This document shows, piece after piece, positions 15,752-24,203 of a DNA stretch of 64,000 bases. The stretch covers positions 5,778,501 to 5,842,500 of the forward strand of contig NZ_CP128846.1 in assembly GCF_030388665.1 (NCBI RefSeq), given 5' to 3'. The notes below the pieces were generated by a model. It searched no databases and was not told the DNA's origin. It was given only the letters and a program-made list of their open reading frames with translations. Within the stretch, counting starts at the first letter, position 1. The number at the start of each line of letters is the position of its first letter. The DNA is from Streptomyces flavofungini. Lineage in GTDB: Bacteria; Actinomycetota; Actinomycetes; Streptomycetales; Streptomycetaceae. Made by a program: the position numbers and the translations under genes.

Positions 15752-18187
15752 GTGGCCGACGTACGCGAGCGCGAGATCAGTGTCGAACAGGACCACCTCG
15801 ACCAGGTCTACCGCCGCCTCGAAGAGAAGATCCACGAGGCCGAGTTCCTGATGAACGACGCGGCCAAGCGCGGCCAGGTCGGCACGCCGGGCGCGCTGGC
15901 CGAGCGGGACGCGCAGGTCTTCCGCGCGGGCGTCCATCTCAACCGGCTGAACAACGAGTTCGAGGACTTCCTCTTCGGCCGTATCGACCTGTTGCTCGGC
16001 AAGGACGGCAAGAAGGGCCCGGACGGCGCGTACACGGCCGTGGAACCGGCCGAGGGCGCGGTGCGCACCGAGGAGTCCGGCAGTTACGCCGACATCGCGG
16101 AGACCCTGCACATCGGCCGCATCGGCGTCCTGGACGCGGACTACTCGCCGCTGGTCATCGACTGGCGCGCGCCCGCCGCCGCGCCGTTCTACCGCTCGAC
16201 CCCGGTCGACCCCGGCCGGGTGGTGCGCCGCCGCGTCATCCGCTCCAAGGGCCGCAAGGTGCTCGGCGTCGAGGACGACCTGATGCGCCCGGAGCTGACG
16301 GCGTTCCTGAACGGCGAGGAGCTGCCCGTCGTCGGTGACGGCGCCCTCATGGCCGCGCTCGGGCAGGCCCGCAGCCACTCCATGCGGGACATCGTGGCGT
16401 CCATCCAGGCCGAGCAGGACCTGGTGATCCGGGCCCCGGCCGCTTCGGTGACGTACGTGGAGGGCGGCCCCGGCACCGGCAAGACGGCCGTCGCCCTGCA
16501 CCGCGCCGCGTACCTCCTCTACCAGGACCGCCGCCGCTACGCGGGCGGCATCCTCATCGTCTCCCCGACCCCTCTCCTCGTGGCCTACACCGAGGGCGTC
16601 CTGCCCTCACTCGGCGAAGAGGGCCAGGTCGCCATCCGCGCGGTCGGCTCCCTGGTCGACGGCATCGAAGCCACGGTCTACGACACGCCGGCAGTGGCTC
16701 GTGTCAAGGGTTCGTCGCGGATGCTGAAGGTGCTGCGCAGGGCGGCGCGGGGGGCACTCGAATCCCCGCCCCCCGCTGGGGGCGGCCGGTCCGTCCGGAG
16801 AGCGGAACGCGCGGGCACAGCCGACGGGCAGCCGGCGAACACCCACCAACTCGCCTTCGGTGAGGAAGCCCCCGAAGCCGAAGGCGAGGCGGGCGGGCGA
16901 CCGGCCACCCCCACCCGCCTGCGCGTGGTCGCCTTCGGCCGCCGCCTGGAGCTGGAAGCCGACCAGCTGAACCGCATCCGGCAGACGGCCCTCGGCGGAA
17001 CCGCCCCCGTCAACCTCCTCCGCCCCCGAGCGAGAAAGCTCCTCCTGGACGCCCTCTGGGAGCAGTCCGGCGCAGCCGGACGGCACGACGACCCCGAACT
17101 CGCCGCCGAACTCCGCTCGTCCTTCGACGACGACATCACCTCCGAGGACGACTTCCTCGCGTTCCTCGAAGCCTGGTGGCCCGAACTCACCCCGCGCGCC
17201 GTCCTCACCGCGATGAGCGACGAACGCGCCCTGAACCGCTGGGCCCGCCGGATCCTGAACCCCGGCGAGGTCCGCAAGGTCGCCCGCTCCCTGAGACGCG
17301 ACGCCCTGTCCGTGCACGACGTGGCGCTGCTCGACGAGCTCCAGGCGATCCTCGGCACCCCCCAGCGGCCCCGCAAGAAGAAGGACCTGGACCCGCTCGA
17401 CCTGCTCACCGGCCTGGACGAGCTGATGCCGCAGCGCGAGGAGTCCCAGCGCGAGCGCGCCGAGCGCCTGGCGGCGGAGCGCACCGAGTACGCGCACGTC
17501 ATCGTGGACGAGGCCCAGGACCTCACCCCCATGCAATGGCGCATGGTGGGCCGCAGGGGCCGGCACGCCACCTGGACGGTCGTGGGCGACCCGGCGCAGT
17601 CCTCCTGGTCCGACCCGGACGAGGCGGCCGCGGCCCGCGACGAGGCCCTCGGCACCCGCCCGCGCCGCCGCTTCACGCTCACCGTCAACTACCGCAACCC
17701 GGCCGAGATCGCCGACCTGGCCGCGAAGGTCCTCGCCCTCGCCATGCCGGGCTCGACGGCGCCCACGGCGGTCCGCTCCACCGGCGTCGAGCCGCGTTTC
17801 GCGACCGTGGGCACGACGGGCGAGGGCCAGGGCGCCGACGGGCGCGGCCAGGACCTCGGCGGGGCGGTGCGCGAGGAGGCGGCGCGGCTGCTCGACCGGG
17901 TCGAGGGCACTGTCGGCGTCGTGGTGGCCATGAGCCGCCGCGAGCAGGCGGCCCGCTGGCTCGCCGGGCTGGGGGAGCGCGTGGTGGCGCTCGGCAGCCT
18001 GGAGGCCAAGGGCCTGGAGTACGACGCGACGCTGGTCGTGTCGCCCGCCGAGATCGCCGACGAGTCCCCGGCGGGCCTGCGCGTCCTGTACGTGGCGCTG
18101 ACCCGGGCCACGCAGCAGCTCACGATCCTTTCGGGCGAACGCGACGAGCCGGACGGGCAGGGCGTGCCGGACCTGCTGCGGGAGTGA
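15752..18187 (+). CDS. helD: HelD-like superfamily I helicase/translocase
   Basis: 811 residues from GTG 15752 (AGGAAAGGGG upstream). A coiled-coil N-terminus (EQDHLDQVYRRLEEKIHEAE) is followed by Walker A GGPGTGKTAVALHRAAYLLY near residue 237, a DEAQD box near 587 (VIVDEAQDLTPMQWRMV), GDPAQSSWSD, and a C-terminal VALTRATQQL motif. HelD recycles stalled RNA polymerase by inserting arms into its channels. Residues about 337-385 form an unusual Pro/Gly/Arg-rich insertion. Its DNA resembles an intergenic palindromic repeat at 55725-55792, so it may be a coding repeat insertion. Confidence 0.9.
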   Translation: MADVREREISVEQDHLDQVYRRLEEKIHEAEFLMNDAAKRGQVGTPGALAERDAQVFRAGVHLNRLNNEFEDFLFGRIDLLLGKDGKKGPDGAYTAVEPAEGAVRTEESGSYADIAETLHIGRIGVLDADYSPLVIDWRAPAAAPFYRSTPVDPGRVVRRRVIRSKGRKVLGVEDDLMRPELTAFLNGEELPVVGDGALMAALGQARSHSMRDIVASIQAEQDLVIRAPAASVTYVEGGPGTGKTAVALHRAAYLLYQDRRRYAGGILIVSPTPLLVAYTEGVLPSLGEEGQVAIRAVGSLVDGIEATVYDTPAVARVKGSSRMLKVLRRAARGALESPPPAGGGRSVRRAERAGTADGQPANTHQLAFGEEAPEAEGEAGGRPATPTRLRVVAFGRRLELEADQLNRIRQTALGGTAPVNLLRPRARKLLLDALWEQSGAAGRHDDPELAAELRSSFDDDITSEDDFLAFLEAWWPELTPRAVLTAMSDERALNRWARRILNPGEVRKVARSLRRDALSVHDVALLDELQAILGTPQRPRKKKDLDPLDLLTGLDELMPQREESQRERAERLAAERTEYAHVIVDEAQDLTPMQWRMVGRRGRHATWTVVGDPAQSSWSDPDEAAAARDEALGTRPRRRFTLTVNYRNPAEIADLAAKVLALAMPGSTAPTAVRSTGVEPRFATVGTTGEGQGADGRGQDLGGAVREEAARLLDRVEGTVGVVVAMSRREQAARWLAGLGERVVALGSLEAKGLEYDATLVVSPAEIADESPAGLRVLYVALTRATQQLTILSGERDEPDGQGVPDLLRE

Positions 18188-18236
18188 GAGTCACGGCGGC
18201 GCGCCGTGGGCCGACGGGGATGGTGCGGGACGGGAA

Positions 18237-18264
18237 TTGCCTTACGGGGATCGTTTGTTACCGT
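18237..18264 (+). promoter_or_regulatory. Promoter of the structured RNA
   Basis: TTGCCT (18237-18242) and TACCGT (18259-18264) with a 16-base spacer fit a housekeeping promoter. The start would fall at about 18271, exactly the first base of the closing helix of the RNA. Confidence 0.55.
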
Positions 18265-18270
18265 TGATGT

Positions 18271-18405
18271 GGCACCGGCCCGATCCAAGCCCCCGGGCCC
18301 AACCTTCGTCGCTACGAGCGACCACTTGCCGCGAGGCGAGCATGGCGGGTCGGTGTCATGAACGTACGAGAGAGGCCCACGTCACCAGTGACGTGGGCCT
18401 CTCTC
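18271..18405 (+). ncRNA. Structured RNA candidate (sRNA or riboswitch-like leader)
   Basis: GGCACCGGCCCG (18271-18282) pairs with CGGGTCGGTGTC (18346-18357): 12 bp with two G-U pairs. It encloses a perfect six-pair hairpin GTCGCT-ACG-AGCGAC (18308-18322) and a second six-pair hairpin (18325-18340) closed by a GCGA (GNRA) tetraloop. A very strong terminator follows at 18368-18405. A promoter lies just upstream and malic enzyme starts 209 bases downstream. It could be a free sRNA or an aptamer-terminator controlling malic enzyme. I do not recognise an Rfam family. Confidence 0.6.
18368..18405 (+). terminator. 18-bp perfect stem-loop terminator
   Basis: GAGAGAGGCCCACGTCAC and its exact complement around a two-base centre, followed by TGTTT. 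Exceptionally long and perfect. It ends the RNA candidate or acts as an attenuator before malic enzyme. Confidence 0.8.
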
Positions 18406-18540
18406 TGTTTCCCGCGGACGGTTCTCACGGGCGTTTGCCCGGCCCCCCTTCCCGCGACCCCCTACTTCTCGTATGGTGGAAGTCGTTTTCCGAAAGTGCG
18501 GCACCAGGTCCGTGAACAAAACGTCCGCAATCCGGGGCGG

Positions 18541-18561
18541 CTACCACGTACTCAGTGGTAG
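18541..18561 (+). promoter_or_regulatory. Hairpin in the malic enzyme leader
   Basis: CTACCAC-GTACTCA-GTGGTAG, a perfect seven-pair hairpin 53 bases before the malic enzyme start. It could be an operator or a leader hairpin. Confidence 0.35.
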
Positions 18562-18613
18562 GTGCGACGATCGGACGGCAACAGCTACAAGGTGAAAGCA
18601 GAGGAAGTCCGCC

Positions 18614-20044
18614 ATGGCAACGGCGCCCAGCGTCTCCTACTCGATGACGGTCAGGCTGGAGGTGCCCGCGAGCGGAACCGCGGTCTCCCAGCTCACCACG
18701 GCCGTGGAGTCCTCCGGCGGCTCGGTCACCGGCCTCGACGTCACGGCGTCCGGTCACGAGAAGCTCCGCATCGACGTCACGATCGCCGCGACCTCCACCG
18801 CGCACGCCGACGAGATCGTCGAGGAGCTGCGCGGCATCGAGGGCGTCACCCTCGGCAAGGTCTCCGACCGTACGTTCCTGATGCACCTCGGCGGCAAGAT
18901 CGAGATGCAGTCGAAGCACCCCATCCGCAACCGCGACGACCTGTCCATGGTCTACACCCCGGGCGTCGCCCGCGTGTGCATGGCGATCGCCGAGAACCCC
19001 GAGGACGCGCGCCGCCTCACCATCAAGCGCAATTCCGTTGCGGTCGTGACGGACGGCTCCGCGGTGCTCGGCCTCGGCAACATCGGACCGAAGGCCGCGC
19101 TGCCCGTGATGGAGGGCAAGGCGGCCCTCTTCAAGCGCTTCGCCGGCATCGACGCCTGGCCGCTGTGCCTGGACACCCAGGACACCGACGCGATCGTCGA
19201 GATCGTCAAGGCCATCGCCCCCGGCTTCGCGGGCATCAACCTGGAGGACATCTCCGCGCCGCGCTGCTTCGAGATCGAGGCCCGCCTGCGCGAGGCCCTC
19301 GACATCCCCGTCTTCCACGACGACCAGCACGGCACCGCGATCGTCGTGCTCGCCGCCCTGACCAACGCGCTGCGCGTGGTGGGCAAGGGGATCGGCGACG
19401 TGCGCGTGGTCATGTCCGGCGCCGGCGCGGCCGGTACGGCCATCCTCAAGCTGCTGCTCGCCGCGGGCGTCAAGCACGCCGTCGTCGCCGACATCCACGG
19501 CGTCGTGCACGCGGGCCGTGAGGACCTGGTGGCCGCCGCGGCCGACTCGCCGCTGCGCTGGATCGCCGACAACACCAACCCCGAGGGCGTCACCGGCACC
19601 CTCAAGGAGGCCGTCGCCGGCGCCGATGTGTTCATCGGTGTATCGGCCCCGAACGTGCTCGGCGGCGGCGACGTGGCGGCCATGGCGGACGACGCCATTG
19701 TGTTCGCGCTCGCGAATCCGGACCCCGAAGTCGACCCCGCAATCGCCCGCCAGACGGCGGCAGTTGTGGCCACCGGGCGGTCGGACTTCCCCAACCAGAT
19801 CAACAACGTCCTGGTGTTCCCGGGCGTCTTCCGCGGCCTGCTCGACGCCCAGTCGCGCACGGTCAACACGGAGATGATGCTGGCCGCGGCCACCGCCCTC
19901 GCCGACGTGGTCACCGAGGACGAGCTGAACCCGAACTACATCATCCCGAGCGTCTTCAACGACAAGGTCGCGGGCGCGGTCGCCGGAGCGGTGCGCAGCG
20001 CCGCCAAGGCCGCCGGGGTGGCTGTGACGGGCACCACGGCCTGA
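18614..20044 (+). CDS. NAD(P)-dependent malic enzyme with N-terminal ACT domain
   Basis: 476 residues from ATG 18614 (GAGGAAG upstream). Residues about 8-80 are ACT-like (SYSMTVRLEVPASGTAVSQL), a usual site of amino-acid feedback. The catalytic part carries HPIRNRDDLSMVYTPGVARV, GSAVLGLGNIGPKAALPVMEG, EDISAPRCFEIE, FHDDQHGTAIV (metal and substrate site) and the dinucleotide fold VVMSGAGAAGTAILKLL. It decarboxylates malate to pyruvate, linking the TCA cycle to acetyl-CoA supply. The structured RNA and strong hairpin upstream may control it. Confidence 0.93.
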   Translation: MATAPSVSYSMTVRLEVPASGTAVSQLTTAVESSGGSVTGLDVTASGHEKLRIDVTIAATSTAHADEIVEELRGIEGVTLGKVSDRTFLMHLGGKIEMQSKHPIRNRDDLSMVYTPGVARVCMAIAENPEDARRLTIKRNSVAVVTDGSAVLGLGNIGPKAALPVMEGKAALFKRFAGIDAWPLCLDTQDTDAIVEIVKAIAPGFAGINLEDISAPRCFEIEARLREALDIPVFHDDQHGTAIVVLAALTNALRVVGKGIGDVRVVMSGAGAAGTAILKLLLAAGVKHAVVADIHGVVHAGREDLVAAAADSPLRWIADNTNPEGVTGTLKEAVAGADVFIGVSAPNVLGGGDVAAMADDAIVFALANPDPEVDPAIARQTAAVVATGRSDFPNQINNVLVFPGVFRGLLDAQSRTVNTEMMLAAATALADVVTEDELNPNYIIPSVFNDKVAGAVAGAVRSAAKAAGVAVTGTTA

Positions 20045-20442
20045 CCGCACGGCGCGTCGCGGAACGCGGCGCCGACAGCGGCCCTCTAGGGTGGCGGGAC
20101 GCGGGCCGCAGGGCCCGCGCGGCCCGACCGCCCCCTTCAGGGGCCCTGCGCCGGCCCACGCCGGTCCGTCAGGGCACGCGGTCCGGCACCGGGAGCGGAC
20201 GGAGCGTCACCATTTCGAGGCAACCGCCGAGAAACGGCGCTTTTCGTGTGACTCCCACGGGTGCCGGATTGGCTTTCCCGCCGCAGGTGGGGGCAGGATG
20301 CGTCTCTGGGCGCGAGGGTCTGACGTCGGACCCGGGTCCGGGGCCCGCCTGAGGACCCTGGCAGCATCGGCTTCGCTGTGCCCGATATGCGGCTCCGCCG
20401 CGAGGCACGCCTCAACAGCAAGAAGAACACGGGAGTACAAAC
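20045..20442. other. Long intergenic leader before the HU gene
   Basis: About 400 bases. It is GC-rich with several short dyads (for example GGGCCGCAGGGCCCG near 20105), a weak promoter-like TTGGCT...CAGGAT near 20270-20300, and a purine-rich ribosome site just before 20443. No ORF with credible coding bias. An unusually long untranslated region would fit the growth-phase control typical of HU genes. Confidence 0.4.
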
Positions 20443-20724
20443 ATGAACCGCAGTGAGCTGGTGGCCGCGCTGGCCGACCGCGCCGAGGTGACCCGCAAGG
20501 ACGCCGACGCCGTGCTGGCCGCGTTCGCCGAGACCGTCGGCGAGATCGTTGCCAAGGGCGATGAGAAGGTCACCATCCCCGGCTTCCTGACCTTCGAGCG
20601 CACCCACCGTGCCGCTCGCACCGCCCGCAACCCGCAGACCGGCGAGCCGATCAACATCCCGGCCGGCTACAGCGTCAAGGTTTCGGCGGGCTCCAAGCTG
20701 AAGGAAGCGGCTAAGGGCAAGTAG
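20443..20724 (+). CDS. hupA: HU-family nucleoid protein
   Basis: 93 residues, the standard short HU length without the Lys-rich tail found in the second Streptomyces HU. Signature MNRSELVAALADRAEVTRKD, GFLTFERTHRAARTARNPQT and KVSAGSKLKE are all present. It binds and bends DNA non-specifically. Followed by a strong terminator at 20741-20772. Confidence 0.95.
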   Translation: MNRSELVAALADRAEVTRKDADAVLAAFAETVGEIVAKGDEKVTIPGFLTFERTHRAARTARNPQTGEPINIPAGYSVKVSAGSKLKEAAKGK

Positions 20725-20740
20725 CCTCAAGCAGCGACAA

Positions 20741-20772
20741 AGGGCGGCCACCCCGTGTGGGGTGGCCGCCCT
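20741..20772 (+). terminator. Terminator of the HU gene
   Basis: Perfect 14-bp arms AGGGCGGCCACCCC / GGGGTGGCCGCCCT with a GTGT loop. Confidence 0.9.
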
Positions 20773-20810
20773 TCGCGTTGCTTCTTGTCCGCGGCGGCGC
20801 TGTGGCTGGT

Positions 20811-20842
20811 CGCGCGGTTCCCCGCGCCCCTGCGGGGCGCGG
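20811..20842. repeat. Streptomyces-type intergenic palindrome (GCGCGGTTCCCCGCGCCCC family)
   Basis: Contains CCGCGCCCC-TGC-GGGGCGCGG (nine-pair stem). The phrase GCGCGGTTCCCCGCGCCCCT is one I recognise as very common between Streptomyces genes. It sits at the convergent 3' ends of hup and murA and may serve as a bidirectional terminator. Confidence 0.6.
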
Positions 20843-20846
20843 CCCC

Positions 20847-22202
20847 CTACGGTTGCGCCTGTGCCACCTTGCCCGGCAGTTCCACCTTCGCGCCGAGTTC
20901 GACGAGCTTGTCCATGAAGTTCTCGTAGCCGCGGTTGATCAGGTCGATGCCGTGGACGCGGGAGGTGCCCTGGGCCGCGAGGGCGGCGATCAGGTACGAG
21001 AAGCCGCCCCGGAGGTCCGGGATGACCAGGTCGGCGCCCTGGAGCTTGGTGGGGCCGCTCACGACCGCGGAGTGCAGGAAGTTGCGCTGGCCGAAGCGGC
21101 AGTCGGAGCCGCCGAGGCACTCGCGGTAGAGCTGGATGTGGGCGCCCATCTGGTTCAGCGCGGAGGTGAAGCCGAGCCGGGACTCGTAGACCGTCTCGTG
21201 GACGATGGACAGGCCCGTGGCCTGCGTCAGGGCGACCACCAGGGGCTGCTGCCAGTCGGTCTGGAAACCGGGGTGGACGTCGGTCTCCAGGGCGATGGAC
21301 TTCAGCTGGCCGCCCGGGTGCCAGAAGCGGATGCCCTCGTCGTCGATCTCGAAGGCACCGCCCACCTTCCGGTACGTGTTCAGGAACGTCATCATCGAGC
21401 GCTGCTGGGCGCCGCGGATGTAGATGTTGCCCTCGGTCGCGAGCGCCGCGGACGCCCACGAGGCGGCCTCCAGGCGGTCCGGCAGCGCCGCGTGGTTGTA
21501 GCCGCCGAGCTTGTCGACACCGGTGATCCGGATGGTCCGGTCGGTGTCCATGGCGATGATCGCGCCCATTTTCTGCAGGACGCAGATCAGGTCCTCGATC
21601 TCGGGCTCCACCGCGGCGTTGGAGAGTTCCGTCACGCCCTCGGCGAGCACGGCGGTGAGCAGGACCTGCTCGGTGGCGCCCACCGACGGGTAGGGCAGCC
21701 GGATCTTGGTGCCGCGCAGGCGCTGCGGGGCCTCCAGGTACTGGCCGTCGGCGCGCTTCTCGATGGTCGCGCCGAACTGCCGGAGCACCTCGAAGTGGAA
21801 GTCGATCGGACGGCCGCCGATGTCGCAGCCGCCGAGGCCCGGGATGAAGGCGTGCCCGAGGCGGTGCAGGAGCGGCCCGCAGAACAGGATCGGAATGCGG
21901 GACGAGCCCGCGTGCGCGTCGATGTCGGCGACGTTCGCGCTCTCCACGTGCGACGGGTCGAGCAGCAGCTCACCCGGCTCCTCACCGGGGCGGACCGTCA
22001 CACCGTGCAGTTGCAGCAGGCCGCGTACGACGCGGACGTCGCGGATGTCCGGGACATTGCGCAGCCGGCTCGGAGCGCTTCCGAGCAGGGCGGCGACCAT
22101 GGCCTTGGGCACGAGGTTCTTCGCGCCGCGGACGCGGATCTCACCCTCCAGCGGGGTTCCGCCATGGACAAGCAGTACGTCTTGGGTGCCGGTGACGGTC
22201 AT
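20847..22202 (-). CDS. murA: UDP-N-acetylglucosamine 1-carboxyvinyltransferase
   Basis: 451 residues from ATG 22202; an upstream GTG at 22238 would add 12. The EPSP-synthase-like fold has VHGGTPLEGEIRVRGAKNLVPKA at the start and FIPGLGGCDIGGRPIDFH with the catalytic, fosfomycin-reactive Cys. The C-terminal half has DLVIPDLRGGFSYLIAALAA and NRGYENFMDKL. It catalyses the first committed step of peptidoglycan precursor synthesis. It converges with hup. Streptomyces often carries two murA genes; this is the one by hup. Confidence 0.92.
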   Translation of the reverse strand: MTVTGTQDVLLVHGGTPLEGEIRVRGAKNLVPKAMVAALLGSAPSRLRNVPDIRDVRVVRGLLQLHGVTVRPGEEPGELLLDPSHVESANVADIDAHAGSSRIPILFCGPLLHRLGHAFIPGLGGCDIGGRPIDFHFEVLRQFGATIEKRADGQYLEAPQRLRGTKIRLPYPSVGATEQVLLTAVLAEGVTELSNAAVEPEIEDLICVLQKMGAIIAMDTDRTIRITGVDKLGGYNHAALPDRLEAASWASAALATEGNIYIRGAQQRSMMTFLNTYRKVGGAFEIDDEGIRFWHPGGQLKSIALETDVHPGFQTDWQQPLVVALTQATGLSIVHETVYESRLGFTSALNQMGAHIQLYRECLGGSDCRFGQRNFLHSAVVSGPTKLQGADLVIPDLRGGFSYLIAALAAQGTSRVHGIDLINRGYENFMDKLVELGAKVELPGKVAQAQP

Positions 22203-22455
22203 GAATCTCGCGTTCCGATGAGGTGGACGGGGGACCAAAGGGCCAAGCGTAATGGCCGCGTACCCCCCTGAAGTAAGCCCGAGGGGGCCCCAGACACGTC
22301 ATGACTCCGCAACAACACGAACCGTGCGGAACCGGACGCTCACGGTCACGGGGGTGAGCAGCCGTTCCTCCGGCCCCGGCAGCCGCTGAGCTGCGTTCCC
22401 TTCCGTCGGTCGATTGGCTCCCCGCGAGGGCCCGGGATGCGGGATCATGTCTGGC

Positions 22456-23016
22456 ATGACCGAGGTGTCCTCGCTCACAGGGCGGCTGCTCGTGGCCACG
22501 CCGGCCCTGTCGGACCCCAATTTCGACCGCGCGGTCGTGCTGCTCCTCGACCACGACGAGGAGGGCTCCCTGGGCGTCGTCCTCAACCGCCCGACGCCGG
22601 TGGACGTCGCGGACATCCTCGACGGCTGGGGCGACCTCGCGGGCGCGCCCGGCGTCGTCTTCCAGGGCGGCCCGGTCTCCCTCGACTCCGCCCTCGGTGT
22701 CGCCGTCATCCCCGGCGAGGAGGGCCCCCTCGGCTGGCGCCGGGTGCACGGCGCGATCGGCCTCGTCGACCTGGAGGCCCCGCCGGAACTCCTCGCCTCC
22801 GCCCTCGGCAGCCTGCGCATCTTCGCCGGGTACGCGGGCTGGGGCCCGGGCCAGCTGGAGGACGAACTGGTCGAGGGCGCCTGGTACGTGGTCGAGTCCG
22901 AGCCGGGCGACGTGTCGTCCCCGGACCCCGAACGCCTCTGGCGAGCGGTGCTGCGCCGCCAGCGCAGCGAGCTCGCCATGGTGGCGACCTATCCGGACGA
23001 CCCGTCGCTGAACTGA
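22456..23016 (+). CDS. yqgE: YqgE/AlgH family protein
   Basis: 186 residues from ATG 22456 (ATG 22447 also possible). Family motifs: SLTGRLLVATPALSDPNFDR, VVLLLDHDEEGSLGVVLNRP, VFQGGPV, FAGYAGWGPGQLEDEL. It is a conserved bacterial protein of unknown biochemical role. It ends at the edge of a large inverted repeat shared with the convergent LysR gene. Confidence 0.93.
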   Translation: MTEVSSLTGRLLVATPALSDPNFDRAVVLLLDHDEEGSLGVVLNRPTPVDVADILDGWGDLAGAPGVVFQGGPVSLDSALGVAVIPGEEGPLGWRRVHGAIGLVDLEAPPELLASALGSLRIFAGYAGWGPGQLEDELVEGAWYVVESEPGDVSSPDPERLWRAVLRRQRSELAMVATYPDDPSLN

Positions 23017-23032
23017 GCGCCCTGCCGGGGGC

Positions 23033-23201
23033 TCCCCAATCCCGCCCCTTCCCGAAACCGGGGGCTGCGCCCCCGGGCCCCCGCTATCGGCGCTCCGCGC
23101 CTCGTCCTCAATCGCCGGACGGGCTATGAATAGCCCCTCCGGCGTTTGAGGAGCGGGGTCTGGGGCGGAGCCCCAGTTTCGGGAAGGGGCGGGATTGGGG
23201 A
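23033..23201. repeat. Nested 169-bp palindromic element between convergent genes
   Basis: Outer arms of 26 bp (23033-23058 and 23176-23201) are perfect complements. Inside lies an imperfect 21-bp pair centred on TGAA near 23130 (CCTCAATCGCCGGACGGGCTA against TAGCCCCTCCGGCGTTTGAGG) and a CTGGGGC-GGA-GCCCCAG hairpin near 23158-23175. It contains the recurring phrase TCCGGCGTTTGAGGA found at other intergenic sites here. Probably a bidirectional terminator built from repeats. Confidence 0.8.
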
Positions 23202-23214
23202 AAGCCCCGCAGGG

Positions 23215-24081
23215 CTAACCGGCCCGCACCTGCAAATACCGCTCGGCCAGCGGATGCGCGTCCCGAGCGGGCACAGCCAGTCGCACGGCAACCGGCGGAG
23301 CATTCTTGAGCCGGACATACCGCAGCCCCGGATGCGAGTGCCGCCGGGCGACCGGCTCCGGCGCGACCCCGACCCCGTGCCCCGCGACCACCGCCTCCAT
23401 CCACTCGTCGAAGTTGTCGGCGGTGCAGGCGAGCCGCGGCCGCCGCCCGACGGGCCACAGATCGGGCCGGGTCGTGCCGGTGACGGTGTTCACGACCAGA
23501 GGCACCGCCGCCAACTCGGCCCAGTCGACGACCCGGCGGTGCGCCAGGTCGGCCGAGCCACGGGCGACGACGGCGATGCGCGGCTCGTACAGGAGCACCC
23601 GGCTGCGGACCGCCATGCCCGACGGAATCTCACCGCGTACGACCGCGATGTCGCACACCCCCGACGCGAGCCCGGCCAGCGGCTCGGAGCGCCGCACCAG
23701 CCGCACACCCGCCCCGGTCGCCGCCCTGAACGCGGCGGTGAGCGGCCCGCAGGCCTCCGGAAGGAGCGAGGTGAAGCCGAGCCGGAGCAGCGGAGGCCCG
23801 CCCCGGGCGGCGCCGAGCGTCGCGTCCAGGCGGGAGAGCAGCGGTCCCAGCTCGTCGCGCAGGCGACGGCCCGCGTCGGTGAGGTCGACGCTGCGGGTCG
23901 TGCGGTCCAGGAGCCGCACGCCCAGGGCCTCCTCCAGGGCGCGCACCGTGCGCGTCAGCGCGGGCTGGCCGACGCGCAGGACGGCGGCGGCGTGCGTGAA
24001 GCTCAGCTCGTCGGCGACGACGAGGAAGGCCCGCAGGTGGCGCAGCTCGACCCCGTCGAGGGTGGTCCCGGAGTCCGTCAC
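23215..24081 (-). CDS. LysR-family transcriptional regulator
   Basis: 288 residues from GTG 24081, preferred because GGAGG lies seven bases before it; the in-frame ATG at 24087 sits almost on the ribosome site. N-terminal HTH: ELRHLRAFLVVADELSFTHA, VGQPALTRTVRALEEALGVR, LLDRTTRSVDLTDAG. The C-terminal effector domain is of the ordinary PBP2 type. Divergent from an MFS gene, which it probably controls from the shared 122-base gap. Confidence 0.92.
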   Translation of the reverse strand: MTDSGTTLDGVELRHLRAFLVVADELSFTHAAAVLRVGQPALTRTVRALEEALGVRLLDRTTRSVDLTDAGRRLRDELGPLLSRLDATLGAARGGPPLLRLGFTSLLPEACGPLTAAFRAATGAGVRLVRRSEPLAGLASGVCDIAVVRGEIPSGMAVRSRVLLYEPRIAVVARGSADLAHRRVVDWAELAAVPLVVNTVTGTTRPDLWPVGRRPRLACTADNFDEWMEAVVAGHGVGVAPEPVARRHSHPGLRYVRLKNAPPVAVRLAVPARDAHPLAERYLQVRAG

Positions 24082-24203
24082 ATTCATGCCTCCGGAGCAT
24101 AAACGCACCTCCGTGGGCATTTCCCCGAAGAACCGGAGACTGCCTACGTTTCCGTTCGGCGGCGCGAGTCCGTGCCGCGGAACGGACGAAGGGAGTGGGT
24201 GCG

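Noticed and set aside
18341..18515. Small ORF through the terminator before malic enzyme
   Set aside because: It reads across the 18-bp stem-loop and a promoter-like region with no ribosome site; the RNA fold explains the conservation-like structure better.
20757..22271. Plus-strand ORF of 504 codons opposite murA
   Set aside because: Antisense of a complete MurA with catalytic Cys; the plus-strand product has no recognisable motif.
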